Of a stretch of DNA of 64,000 nt, positions 1 through 7,791 are shown piece by piece. Location: positions 3,720,001 to 3,784,000 of the forward strand of contig NZ_CP176580.1 of assembly GCF_046271865.1 (NCBI RefSeq), read 5' to 3'. The stretch comes from Nitrincola salilacus (lineage in GTDB: Bacteria; Pseudomonadota; Gammaproteobacteria; Pseudomonadales; Balneatricaceae). Position 1 is the first letter of the stretch, and each line of letters starts with the position of its first letter. The notes beneath the pieces are model-generated. The model was not told the origin of the DNA, made no database searches, and saw only the letters and a list, made by a program, of their open reading frames with translations. The translations under genes were made by a program, and so were the position numbers.

Positions 1-558
1 GGTCAGTTGAAGGTCTGTGCCACATCGCTGATGAAGATCGCCAATGATCTGCGCTGGATGAACTCGGGGCCACTGGCGGGTCTGGGCGAGATCGCCCTGC
101 CAGCCCTGCAGCCCGGCTCCTCCATCATGCCGGGAAAGGTCAATCCGGTTATCTCTGAATCAGTGATGATGGTGGGCGCCCAGGTGATGGGAAACGACAC
201 CACAATCATGATCTGCGCCCAGCATGGCAACTTTCAGCTAAATACGATGCTGCCTCTGATCGCCTATAACTTGTTGCAAAGCGAAATGTTGCTGGCCAAC
301 GCCGCCATGACACTGGCTGACAAGGCAATCACAGGCTTCGCCGTGAATCAGGCGCGAATTGAGGAGGTACTGGCCAAAAATCCGATTCTGGTAACGGCAC
401 TCAACTCTCTTATCGGCTATGAAAAAGCCGCAGCCGTGGCCAAAAGCGCCTATCAGCAGGGGCGACCGATTATCGATGTTGCGGCAGAAGAAACCGATAT
501 CAGCCGCGCCAGACTGGAGAAGCTGCTTGATCCGATGCGCCTGACCGGTCAGGAATGA
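1..558 (+). CDS. fumC: Class II fumarate hydratase, C-terminal part (gene cut by window start)
   Basis: Reads in frame from base 1 to a TGA at 556-558, so only about the last 185 residues are present. Class II fumarases interconvert fumarate and malate in the TCA cycle as iron-independent homotetramers. The superfamily signature GSSIMPGKVNP lies near residue 40 of the fragment. It is followed by the helical core and the small C-terminal domain with the conserved LVTALNSLIGYEKAA segment. Other fumarase/aspartase superfamily members share the GSS motif, but the downstream sequence fits fumarase best. The next gene (dapC) starts about 120 bases later and appears to have its own promoter. Confidence 0.93.
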   Translation, partial: GQLKVCATSLMKIANDLRWMNSGPLAGLGEIALPALQPGSSIMPGKVNPVISESVMMVGAQVMGNDTTIMICAQHGNFQLNTMLPLIAYNLLQSEMLLANAAMTLADKAITGFAVNQARIEEVLAKNPILVTALNSLIGYEKAAAVAKSAYQQGRPIIDVAAEETDISRARLEKLLDPMRLTGQE

Positions 559-610
559 CGGCCAGGAAGTCACAATCCAGGAGGGTCGGTCAAATTGTTG
601 GCGGCGTGAA

Positions 611-639
611 TTGGCCAGAAGAGCGCCATCCGGTATACT
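611..639 (+). promoter_or_regulatory. Putative sigma-70 promoter for dapC
   Basis: TTGGCC at 611-616 and TATACT at 634-639 are 17 bases apart, matching the -35 and -10 consensus at 4/6 and 5/6. The site lies between fumC and the preferred dapC start at 681. It falls inside the longer open frame that begins at 555, which supports the shorter dapC start. Inference from sequence only. Confidence 0.5.
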
Positions 640-680
640 TTCTGGCCCGACTTTTCAGCAGCCGCCAGAGTGATGATTGC

Positions 681-1877
681 ATGAACCTTGATCTCGACAG
701 ACTTCAGCCCTACCCATTCGAAAAACTGGCGGCCCTGAAAGCAGGTGTTACGCCAAATGCAAACCTGGAGCATATCTCACTCGGTATCGGTGAGCCAAAA
801 CATGCCTCACCCGCTTTCGTCACGGATGTGCTGCGTAACAACCTGTCGCTGCTGTCTAACTACCCTACAACCAAGGGGCTGCTGGAACTGCGCCAGGCGA
901 TTGCCGGCTGGTGTGAAAAACGCTTCCTGTTAGAGGCTGGCAGCCTTGATCCCGAGCAGCATGTACTACCAGTGAACGGTACTCGTGAAGCGATCTTTGC
1001 CTTCACTCAGGCGGCAGTTGAGCGCAAACCCGATGCTCTGGTGATCTCGCCCAACCCCTTTTATCAGATCTACGAAGGCTCCGCCTATCTGGCCGGTGCT
1101 GAACCCTGGTATCTGAACTGCGTTGCTGACAGGGGATTCATTCCCGACTACGATGCCGTGCCGGCCGAGATCTGGCAGCGTTGCCAGTTGCTGTTCATCT
1201 GCTCACCCGGCAATCCAACCGGTGCAGTACACGACATCGCGACACTTAAAAAACTGATCGCGCTGGCTGATGAACATGACTTCATCATTGCTTCAGATGA
1301 GTGCTACTCGGAGATTTACCTGGACGAACAGCAGCCACCGGCCGGTCTGCTGCAAGCCTGCGCCGAGCTGGGGCGCCATGACTATCGCAACTGCGTGGTG
1401 TTCCATAGCCTGTCCAAGCGTTCCAACCTGCCCGGCATGCGTTCCGGTTTTATCGCCGGTGATGCACGCCTGATGCAACCCTTTTTGCTCTATCGCACCT
1501 ATCACGGCAGCTCTATGCCGGTACAGCACCAGCTGGCATCCATCGCCGCCTGGCACGATGAAGGACATGTCCTCGACAACCGCAATCAATACCGTGAGAA
1601 ATTTGCCCGTGTCGTCGAGATACTGTCACCCGTGATGGATGTGCAGGCCCCCGATGCCAGTTTCTACCTCTGGGCCAGAACCCCCATCGCCGATGATCTG
1701 TTTGCCAGAGGACTGTTCGAGCAGCAGAATCTGACCGTACTGCCAGGACGCTATCTGTCACGTGAGGTAGATGGCCAACTGCCGGGTGCCGGTTATATCC
1801 GCATGGCTCTGGTGGCCACGGTTGAAGAGTGCGTTGAGGCTGCCGAGCGCATCAGAGCCTATATCAAGTCGCTCTGA
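681..1877 (+). CDS. dapC: Succinyldiaminopimelate transaminase
   Basis: A PLP-dependent class I/II aminotransferase of 398 residues, expected to convert N-succinyl-2-amino-6-ketopimelate and glutamate to N-succinyl-LL-diaminopimelate in lysine and peptidoglycan synthesis. The Schiff-base lysine is about residue 246 in SLSKRSNLPGMRSGF; the SPGNPTG and SDECYSEIY motifs of the fold are present. The frame is open from 555, overlapping fumC. The start at 681 (MNLDLDRLQPYPF) is preferred because it matches the family N-terminus and lies downstream of a likely promoter. Its neighbours, a YffB-like gene, dapD and dapE, belong to the same pathway or are its usual companions, which supports DapC over other aminotransferases. 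Confidence 0.9.
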   Translation: MNLDLDRLQPYPFEKLAALKAGVTPNANLEHISLGIGEPKHASPAFVTDVLRNNLSLLSNYPTTKGLLELRQAIAGWCEKRFLLEAGSLDPEQHVLPVNGTREAIFAFTQAAVERKPDALVISPNPFYQIYEGSAYLAGAEPWYLNCVADRGFIPDYDAVPAEIWQRCQLLFICSPGNPTGAVHDIATLKKLIALADEHDFIIASDECYSEIYLDEQQPPAGLLQACAELGRHDYRNCVVFHSLSKRSNLPGMRSGFIAGDARLMQPFLLYRTYHGSSMPVQHQLASIAAWHDEGHVLDNRNQYREKFARVVEILSPVMDVQAPDASFYLWARTPIADDLFARGLFEQQNLTVLPGRYLSREVDGQLPGAGYIRMALVATVEECVEAAERIRAYIKSL

Positions 1878-1898
1878 AAACTGAACAAGGAGAGCAAA

Positions 1899-2249
1899 AT
1901 GATTACCCTCTATGGCATCAGCAACTGTGATACGGTGCGCAAAGCGCGCAAGTGGCTTGATGCCAACCAACTGGAACATCAGTTTCATGATTTTCGCCGA
2001 GATGGCCTGAGTACCGAGCTGCTGTCCGACTGGTGCAAGGCGGTCGGTATCGACACGCTGCTGAACAAGCGCGGCACCACCTGGCGCCAGCTGCCTGAAA
2101 GTGAGCGTGACGGCCTGGATGATGCGGGCCTGCAGGCGTTGATGCTGAAGCATCCGACACTGATCAAGCGCCCGGTTCTGACCTATGCCGATGGCTGCCA
2201 TGTCGGCTTCAAGGAAAATGAATACGCGTCTCGTTTATTGCCGAACTGA
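1899..2249 (+). CDS. YffB/Spx/ArsC-family thioredoxin-fold protein
   Basis: 116 residues of the ArsC/Spx/YffB reductase-like family. The N-terminal active-site region NCDTVRKARKWL carries a single cysteine (Cys10) at the end of the first strand, as in YffB. The C-terminal LIKRPVL segment holds the conserved Arg-Pro of the fold. A good ribosome site (AAGGAG) precedes the ATG. Members of this family are often found between dapC and dapD or next to dapE in gammaproteobacteria, but their substrate is not established. Arsenate reductase activity should not be assumed. Confidence 0.85.
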   Translation: MITLYGISNCDTVRKARKWLDANQLEHQFHDFRRDGLSTELLSDWCKAVGIDTLLNKRGTTWRQLPESERDGLDDAGLQALMLKHPTLIKRPVLTYADGCHVGFKENEYASRLLPN

Positions 2250-2260
2250 TAGCTGGCTGA

Positions 2261-2294
2261 GCCTAGTGCCTAGTGCCTAGTGCCTAGTGCCTAG
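2261..2294. repeat. 7-bp tandem repeat GCCTAGT, nearly five copies
   Basis: Four full copies of GCCTAGT followed by GCCTAG, in the gap between the YffB-like gene and dapD. The flanks CTGAG (left) and CTCAG (right) make the ends of the array weakly self-complementary. CTAG is usually rare in gammaproteobacterial DNA, so five CTAG sites in 34 bases stand out. Slippage would change the 5' leader length of dapD but no coding frame. Confidence 0.95.
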
Positions 2295-2352
2295 CTCAGA
2301 ATAGAACCTTTTTTCACGATCTTATTTTAAACGAATCATTCTGGAGTAACCC

Positions 2353-3384
2353 ATGAGCAATTTTGCATTCGGTGTCGGTGTCGGTACCAAGTCATCCAGC
2401 GGACAGTGGCTGGAGGTCTATTACAATGCCCCGCTGCTGAACGCAGAACAGTCAATGATCGATGCTGTAGCCGAGAAACTGGGCTATACCGGCGGTAATC
2501 AGGCGATCGAAATCACTGCTGCACAGTTGAAGGATCTGGAGATTGCTTTTCTGTCTGTCGGTGCCGAAGCCCAGGCAGAAGTGACAGAGATTCTGGAGGG
2601 CACACCTCAGCCTCTGGTCGTCACCTTTCTGGAAACCGACGCAGAACCCACCAGCATGGCCGAAGCCTATCTGAAGCTGAGCCTGCTGTCGCACCGACTG
2701 GTCAAGCCACACGGTCTGAACCTGAGCGGCATTTTCGGTCTGTTGCCGAATGTTGCCTGGACCTCCGAGGGTGCCATTGCGCTGGAAGACCTGCCTAAAC
2801 GCCAGCTCGCAGCTCGCGCCAGTGGTCGTGTTCTGGATGTGATCTCCGTCGACAAGTTCCCGAAAATGACCAACTATGTCGTACCAGCCGGGATACGCGT
2901 CGGCGATGCCAGCCGTATCCGTCTTGGTGCTCATGTCGGCGAAGGCACCACCGTGATGCATGAAGGCTTCATCAACTTCAATGCCGGTACACTCGGCGTC
3001 AGCATGGTCGAAGGACGCATCTCTGCAGGTGTCGTGGTCGGTAATGGCTCAGATCTCGGTGGCGGCTGCTCAACCATGGGTACCCTCTCCGGCGGTAATA
3101 GTGTCTTGATCTCTGTGGGTGAAAACTGCCTGCTGGGTGCCAACGCAGGTCTGGGACTTCCTTTGGGTGATCGTTGCACGATTGAAGCGGGTCTGTACGT
3201 GACGGGTGGCAGCAAGGTGGTCCTGCTGGATGACCAGAATCAGGAAGTAAGCGTGATCAAGGCAGCCGAACTGGCCGGTAAAAGCGATCTGCTGTTCCGC
3301 CGTAATTCATTGAATGGCCGCATTGAGGTGAAAACCAATAAAAGTGCGATCGCCCTGAACGAAGAGCTGCACAAGCATAACTGA
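2353..3384 (+). CDS. dapD: Tetrahydrodipicolinate N-succinyltransferase (long form)
   Basis: 343 residues. Transfers succinyl from succinyl-CoA to tetrahydrodipicolinate, the step before DapC. Residues about 175-300 form a left-handed beta-helix of hexapeptide repeats (GIRVGDASRIRLGAHVGEG, then ISAGVVVGNGSDLGGGCS). The protein is of the long pseudomonad type of about 344 residues rather than the roughly 274-residue E. coli type. Start is an ATG behind GGAGTAACCC. It lies 103 bases downstream of the YffB-like gene, separated by the 7-bp repeat array. Confidence 0.95.
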   Translation: MSNFAFGVGVGTKSSSGQWLEVYYNAPLLNAEQSMIDAVAEKLGYTGGNQAIEITAAQLKDLEIAFLSVGAEAQAEVTEILEGTPQPLVVTFLETDAEPTSMAEAYLKLSLLSHRLVKPHGLNLSGIFGLLPNVAWTSEGAIALEDLPKRQLAARASGRVLDVISVDKFPKMTNYVVPAGIRVGDASRIRLGAHVGEGTTVMHEGFINFNAGTLGVSMVEGRISAGVVVGNGSDLGGGCSTMGTLSGGNSVLISVGENCLLGANAGLGLPLGDRCTIEAGLYVTGGSKVVLLDDQNQEVSVIKAAELAGKSDLLFRRNSLNGRIEVKTNKSAIALNEELHKHN

Positions 3385-3438
3385 TCCAACTCTTTAGCCG
3401 TAACAACGGAAGCACCCTGAGCAAAGGAACAACCTGAC

Positions 3439-4578
3439 ATGACCCAGCACTCCGAAACCCTGCAGCTTGCCTGTGACCTGATCAGCCGCCCCTCCATCAC
3501 ACCGGAGGATGCCGGCTGTCAGGAGTTGCTGATCAGCCGACTGGAGGCGCTGGGCTTCACGATCGAGCGCATGCAGTTTGAAGATGTCAGCAATTTCTGG
3601 GCACGCCGTGGTACACAACGCCCGCTCTTCTGCTTTGCAGGGCACACGGACGTTGTGCCGACCGGCCCGGTGGAGCGCTGGCAGTCACCACCTTTCGAAC
3701 CCAGCTTCCGCGAGGGCTATCTCTACGGCCGTGGCGCTGCCGACATGAAAGGCGGCATCGCCTCCTTCATCACGGCTCTGGAGCGCTTTATAGCCAACCA
3801 TCCGGATCATCAGGGCTCCATTGCACTGCTGATCACCAGTGATGAGGAAGGGCCGTTTATCAACGGTACGACACGTGTCGTGGACCACCTCGAAGCGCGT
3901 AATGAGAAGATCGACTGGTGCATCGTCGGCGAGCCGTCCAGCACCGATGAGGTGGGCGATGTGATCAAAAACGGCCGTCGAGGCTCCATCACCGGCACAC
4001 TGACCGTGCGCGGTGTCCAGGGTCATGTCGCCTACCCTCACCTGGTGCGCAACCCAGTTCATGAAGCTGCTGCTGCACTGGCCGAACTGGCCGCCGAAGT
4101 CTGGGATGAGGGGAATGAGTTCTTCCCCCCCACCAGTTTCCAGATCTCCAACATCCATGCCGGCACCGGCGCCTCGAACGTTGTACCCGGGCAGATGGAG
4201 GTGGTATTCAACTTTCGTTTCTCGACCGAAGTCACCGCTGATCAGCTCAAGGAGCGCGTCCGCGAGATACTGGATCGGCATAAGCTGGAGTGGGATATCG
4301 ACTGGATACTGTCCGGCAACCCCTTCCTGACGGCTGCAGGAGATCTGGTGGAAGCCAGCCGTGCCGCGATCCACAGCATCACCGGACGTGACACTGAGTT
4401 ATCCACTGCTGGTGGCACATCGGATGGGCGCTTCATTGCACCGACCGGCGCACAGGTGGTCGAGATAGGCCCGGTCAATGCCACGATCCACAAGATTGAT
4501 GAGCGCGTGCGGGTGAAGGATCTCGATACCCTGTCAGATATTTACGAGAATATTCTGGCGCGCCTGCTGGCCAGATGA
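3439..4578 (+). CDS. dapE: Succinyl-diaminopimelate desuccinylase
   Basis: 379 residues, M20-family di-zinc hydrolase that removes succinate from N-succinyl-LL-diaminopimelate. Metal-binding motifs are visible: FAGHTDVVPTG with His69, YGRGAADMKGG with the bridging Asp, and SDEEGP near residues 134-139 with the catalytic Glu. The GGTSDGRF segment near the C-terminus is typical of DapE rather than ArgE. It completes a dapC-dapD-dapE run. Its stop overlaps the start of the next small membrane protein gene by 4 bases, indicating translational coupling. Confidence 0.96.
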   Translation: MTQHSETLQLACDLISRPSITPEDAGCQELLISRLEALGFTIERMQFEDVSNFWARRGTQRPLFCFAGHTDVVPTGPVERWQSPPFEPSFREGYLYGRGAADMKGGIASFITALERFIANHPDHQGSIALLITSDEEGPFINGTTRVVDHLEARNEKIDWCIVGEPSSTDEVGDVIKNGRRGSITGTLTVRGVQGHVAYPHLVRNPVHEAAAALAELAAEVWDEGNEFFPPTSFQISNIHAGTGASNVVPGQMEVVFNFRFSTEVTADQLKERVREILDRHKLEWDIDWILSGNPFLTAAGDLVEASRAAIHSITGRDTELSTAGGTSDGRFIAPTGAQVVEIGPVNATIHKIDERVRVKDLDTLSDIYENILARLLAR

Positions 4579-4871
4579 TGCAACCTTCGCGTCTGCGGCT
4601 CTGGCTGCGCCGTCGAGCCGACGCACACTATGAGAATCTGGCACTGACAGGTGCCGGATTTGCTGTTTTTTTCGTGGGGCTGCTGCTGATCGGCAGTGCC
4701 GAGTTTCTGATGACACCCTCTCTGACAGCCGAGCTGACTGCTCTGTTCGGCTTGATCCTGCTGGGTTTGGGCTGCATACTCGCTGCTGTGGGGTTTCTCA
4801 GCCTCAGCATACTTCGCATATTCCGTTTTCTGGATCAGGACGATGACAACGAACCGCCATCCCGACATTGA
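4575..4871 (+). CDS. Small two-helix membrane protein, function unknown
   Basis: 98 residues. A basic N-terminus (RLRLWLRRRAD) is followed by two hydrophobic segments at about 22-44 and 52-82 and an acidic polar tail, so it is probably an inner-membrane protein with two transmembrane helices. It overlaps dapE by ATGA and the next gene by 29 bases, so all three are probably co-translated. I do not recognise a family. Confidence 0.65.
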   Translation: MMQPSRLRLWLRRRADAHYENLALTGAGFAVFFVGLLLIGSAEFLMTPSLTAELTALFGLILLGLGCILAAVGFLSLSILRIFRFLDQDDDNEPPSRH

Positions 4872-5229
4872 AATCTACATCAAGAACTGCTCCCTGAGCA
4901 CTATCACCGACTGGCTGAAAACTCGCTTTGACGATGTTCAGGTACAGCCTGGCGGCAGCCTTATCCATAACATTACGGTTAGCTATCAGGGCAAGACACT
5001 GTCATTGATGATCCACGAGAAAGCAGTCGGCAAAACCTGGACCAGCGTCTGGTTTCGCTCCGACAGCACCCCTTGGGAAAAAGATCTGGATTGCGCGGCA
5101 GAAGCGTCAGAGCAACTGCACACACAGGTCAGATGCATCGCTAATGGTTGGAGCGAAGGTGATGATCCGGACGAATGGTGGCGTATTGAAGCCGGCTCTG
5201 TGGAAAAAATCCAGTGGGGAACCGACTGA
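4843..5229 (+). CDS. Conserved-looking hypothetical soluble protein
   Basis: 128 residues, no signal peptide or membrane segment, mixed alpha/beta composition with several Trp residues (TWTSVWF, EWWRI) and an acidic C-terminal half. The ATG at 4843 lies inside the preceding gene, with GGATCAGGACG upstream as a possible ribosome site. It ends four bases before the convergent permease gene. Codon use looks like its neighbours. No function assigned. Confidence 0.65.
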   Translation: MTTNRHPDIEIYIKNCSLSTITDWLKTRFDDVQVQPGGSLIHNITVSYQGKTLSLMIHEKAVGKTWTSVWFRSDSTPWEKDLDCAAEASEQLHTQVRCIANGWSEGDDPDEWWRIEAGSVEKIQWGTD

Positions 5230-5233
5230 AAGA

Positions 5234-6133
5234 TCATCCACCAGTATTGCCGGTCCGGCCCCGCTGCTGAAAAATCACCGCGGTGATGATCAGCACCAAC
5301 CCCAGCCAGGTCGCAGCCACAACACTTTCGCCCAGAAACAGATTGATGAAAATCAAGGATAGAAAGGGCGACAGAAAGATCAGGTTCCCGACCCGGCTCA
5401 CCTGCTCAGCCCTGCGTAGAGCAGCCAACCAGAGCATGAAAGTCACCCCCATCTCGAACAGCCCGACATAGAGCGCCCCCAGAAGCCCCTGCCAGGCCGG
5501 TAGCACCATCTCGCCCTGCAGCAGCATCACCAGCCACACCAGTGGCGTGCCGAGCAGGAAACACAGCAACAGCGAGACTGAAGGGGTAGTCGCAGAGCGG
5601 GTGTTGAGAATCCAGTAGAGCGCCCACAAAACCGTGCTGGCAAGCGCCAGCAATACACCCAGCCCACTGTCGAACTCCAGCGACAGCAAATTACCACGCG
5701 TCGCGATGATCACCGCCCCGGAATAGCCCAGCAGCAGCGCCACAATATCGCGCCGCGTCAGGCGCTGTTTAAGCAGGGGTACGGCCAGCACCGACAGCAT
5801 CAGCGCCCAGGTATAGTTGAGCGCCTGTGCCTGTTGCGCCGGCAGCAGATCATAAGCCTGAAACAGAATCAGATAGTAACAGCACGGGTTGAGTGCTCCC
5901 ATCGCCAGATAATAGACAGGCCTGGCCCGAAGCGCAGAGAGCGCTTCACCCCAGCATCTTTCATGGGTGACAAAAGCGGCCAGCACCAGCAGCGAGGCCA
6001 GACTTGACCAGGCCAACAACTGAGTGGGCGTCATCACCTGCAACGATAGCTTGAACGCAGTTGCCGCGGTGGACCAGAAAAAAACAGCCGCTAAAGCCAG
6101 CAGCATCGACTGACGTTGATTCTTGACCTGCAT
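5234..6133 (-). CDS. EamA/DMT-superfamily permease
   Basis: 299 residues with about ten hydrophobic segments arranged as two EamA repeats (residues about 10-145 and 155-290), the hallmark of drug/metabolite transporters such as RhaT and YdcZ relatives. The first helix carries the family-typical FFWSTAATAFKL segment. Such proteins move amino acids, nucleotides or toxic metabolites across the inner membrane; the substrate cannot be inferred here. It is convergent with the dapE group and appears to be transcribed alone. Confidence 0.85.
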   Translation of the reverse strand: MQVKNQRQSMLLALAAVFFWSTAATAFKLSLQVMTPTQLLAWSSLASLLVLAAFVTHERCWGEALSALRARPVYYLAMGALNPCCYYLILFQAYDLLPAQQAQALNYTWALMLSVLAVPLLKQRLTRRDIVALLLGYSGAVIIATRGNLLSLEFDSGLGVLLALASTVLWALYWILNTRSATTPSVSLLLCFLLGTPLVWLVMLLQGEMVLPAWQGLLGALYVGLFEMGVTFMLWLAALRRAEQVSRVGNLIFLSPFLSLIFINLFLGESVVAATWLGLVLIITAVIFQQRGRTGNTGG

Positions 6134-6194
6134 GGACAGTTGATAGATCCAGATATGAAAAGGGTGGCAAGCCTAGCAGAATGGGGCGTGAATG

Positions 6195-6629
6195 TCAGGC
6201 GACGGCCTGGAGTGTCGAGCGCGCCTGTTCGATATGCGCCAGCATCTTTCCACCGAGTGAAGCCAACCCCATCTGGGCCAGGTGATCGTTGCGTAGCGGC
6301 GCTCGTTGAGGGGTGTGCGCCCTGATATCAAGATAGCTGACCAGATAGGCATATTCACCCCGCAGGCGCTTGTTCACCGACTGATTCAGCCGCCCCACCA
6401 CTTCGTCACTGAACAGGCTGTTGGGATCGGGATAGCGGGAGTTGCTCTGTGGCAGAGAAAAATTACCACCGCCCGCAGCTTCCTGATTTACAGGCGTCGG
6501 TGTACGCTCCTGATTGGATGCAATCAGACTCAGCAGAAAACCGAATTGAGCACCACCACCGCCCTGCACTGCCTGAGGCAGGCTCGCGGTATAGCTCTCA
6601 ATTCTGGTCTGAATAGTCTCTGTTTGCAT
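6195..6629 (-). CDS. Hypothetical protein, function unknown
   Basis: 144 residues with a strong ribosome site (GGAGGTGCG before ATG), which supports a real gene. No signal peptide or membrane helix. A Gly-rich turn (QGGGGAQFGF) near residue 22 is followed by a Pro/Asn/Ser-rich linker and a charged C-terminal half with a conserved-looking LRGEYAYLVSYLDIRAH stretch. It diverges from greB across about 80 bases. I do not recognise the family; it may be an uncharacterised family limited to related gammaproteobacteria. Confidence 0.7.
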   Translation of the reverse strand: MQTETIQTRIESYTASLPQAVQGGGGAQFGFLLSLIASNQERTPTPVNQEAAGGGNFSLPQSNSRYPDPNSLFSDEVVGRLNQSVNKRLRGEYAYLVSYLDIRAHTPQRAPLRNDHLAQMGLASLGGKMLAHIEQARSTLQAVA

Positions 6630-6651
6630 CGCACCTCCGACTCTGTGCCTT

Positions 6652-6657
6652 TATAAT
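6652..6657 (+). promoter_or_regulatory. -10 element of a probable greB promoter
   Basis: A perfect TATAAT 50 bases upstream of greB. No good -35 hexamer is seen at 16-18 bases, so the promoter call rests on the -10 and on its place between two divergent genes. Confidence 0.4.
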
Positions 6658-6707
6658 CGGCAGAGAACCTTTTTTCTTTAAGATTATATTCAGGAAATCA
6701 GACAGTT

Positions 6708-7223
6708 ATGGGACGTTGGCGCGAACCCCCTCCCCGCAGTGCGAAATACATCACCGCAACCGGCTATAAACGCCTGAATGAGGAGCTGAAATATCTGTGG
6801 AAAGTTAAACGTCCAGAGGTGACACAATCGGTTAAAGAGGCCGCTGCACAGGGCGACCGCTCGGAAAATGCCGAGTACATCTATGGCAAAAAGCAACTGC
6901 GTGAAATTGATCGCCGCGTGCGCTATCTGGCCAAGCGGCTGGAAGATATGAGCGTAGTGGATCGCCTGCCGGATGATCGCAGCCATGTGTACTTCGGCGC
7001 CTGGGTCACCGTCTGTGATGAAGCGGATCGAACGTTTTGTTATCGCATCGTCGGCCCTGACGAGATAGATGACCAGCCGGGTTATATCAGTGTCGACTCA
7101 CCCATGGCTCGTCAGCTACTGAAGAAAAGCGTCGGTGATGAGATCACGCTGCAAAAGCCTGATGGTCAGGAGATCTGGTACGAGGTGTTACAAATCGATT
7201 ATCGCCCGGAGCCGGACAGCTGA
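6708..7223 (+). CDS. greB: Transcription elongation factor GreB
   Basis: 171 residues. Gre factors enter the RNA polymerase secondary channel and stimulate cleavage of backtracked transcripts. The N-terminal coiled coil (about 1-90) carries the acidic tip motif GDRSENAEY, and the C-terminal FKBP-like domain contains SVDSPMARQLLKKSVGDE. The family-typical N-terminal ITATGYKRLNEEL and the basic coiled coil (KKQLREIDRRVRYLAKRLE) distinguish GreB from GreA. It is slightly longer than the E. coli protein (158 residues). Confidence 0.93.
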   Translation: MGRWREPPPRSAKYITATGYKRLNEELKYLWKVKRPEVTQSVKEAAAQGDRSENAEYIYGKKQLREIDRRVRYLAKRLEDMSVVDRLPDDRSHVYFGAWVTVCDEADRTFCYRIVGPDEIDDQPGYISVDSPMARQLLKKSVGDEITLQKPDGQEIWYEVLQIDYRPEPDS

Positions 7224-7291
7224 AGCAGATATGCTGGCCTGAATCACACGGAGGTGATTGCCATCAAATCTGAGAAGCGAACAGAAGAAAA

Positions 7292-7367
7292 TGGTGGGTC
7301 GTATAGGATTCGAACCTATGACCAATTGGTTAAAAGCCAACTGCTCTACCAACTGAGCTAACGACCC
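7292..7367 (-). tRNA. tRNA-Lys (anticodon TTT), copy 1
   Basis: 76 nucleotides including an encoded CCA. Minus-strand sequence begins GGGTCGTTAGCTCAG; the anticodon loop is CTTTTAA and the T loop is GGTTCGAATCC. Identical to the copy 20 bases upstream. Confidence 0.98.
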
Positions 7368-7387
7368 TTCAAATTCGGAGTCAAGAG

Positions 7388-7463
7388 TGGTGGGTCGTAT
7401 AGGATTCGAACCTATGACCAATTGGTTAAAAGCCAACTGCTCTACCAACTGAGCTAACGACCC
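7388..7463 (-). tRNA. tRNA-Lys (anticodon TTT), copy 2
   Basis: 76 nucleotides with encoded CCA, identical in sequence to the adjacent copy. Anticodon loop CTTTTAA. Probably one transcript with the neighbouring Asn and Ser tRNAs. Confidence 0.98.
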
Positions 7464-7478
7464 GCTCTTTATCCAGGA

Positions 7479-7554
7479 TGGCTCCCCGAGCTGGACTCGA
7501 ACCAGCGACCAATAGATTAACAGTCTACTGCTCTACCAACTGAGCTATCAGGGA
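7479..7554 (-). tRNA. tRNA-Asn (anticodon GTT)
   Basis: 76 nucleotides with encoded CCA. Minus strand begins TCCCTGATAGCTCAG; anticodon loop CTGTTAA. The acceptor stem TCCCTGA pairs with TCGGGGA, including one G-U pair. Confidence 0.98.
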
Positions 7555-7580
7555 ATATCCAGTTTCCAACTTTCATCCTT

Positions 7581-7668
7581 TGGCGGAGGGACAGGGATTC
7601 GAACCCTGGGAGCCTCGCGACTCGTCGGTTTTCAAGACCGGTGCTTTCAACCACTCAGCCATCCCTCC
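7581..7668 (-). tRNA. tRNA-Ser (anticodon TGA)
   Basis: 88 nucleotides with encoded CCA and a long variable arm, as expected for serine tRNAs. Minus strand begins GGAGGGATGGCTGAG; anticodon loop CTTGAAA. First gene of the minus-strand tRNA cluster. Confidence 0.98.
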
Positions 7669-7791
7669 AAAGGATGGGCGCAAATTCTAACGTCTTGGAA
7701 AATTATGTCAACCCTTACTTACGATAAACTCATTATATTTAATAAAAAATTCGATTCGCCCCTGAAATACAGGCACGCAGAGTCGGCCGTT

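Noticed and set aside
555..680. Longer N-terminus for dapC starting inside fumC
   Set aside because: The extra 42 residues are unlike the family, overlap a likely promoter and lack a ribosome site.
7188..7448. Open frame across the duplicated tRNA-Lys genes
   Set aside because: Its repeated peptide comes from the two identical tRNAs; not a protein gene. The same holds for frames at 24339-24578 and 24548-24838 across the Arg tRNAs.
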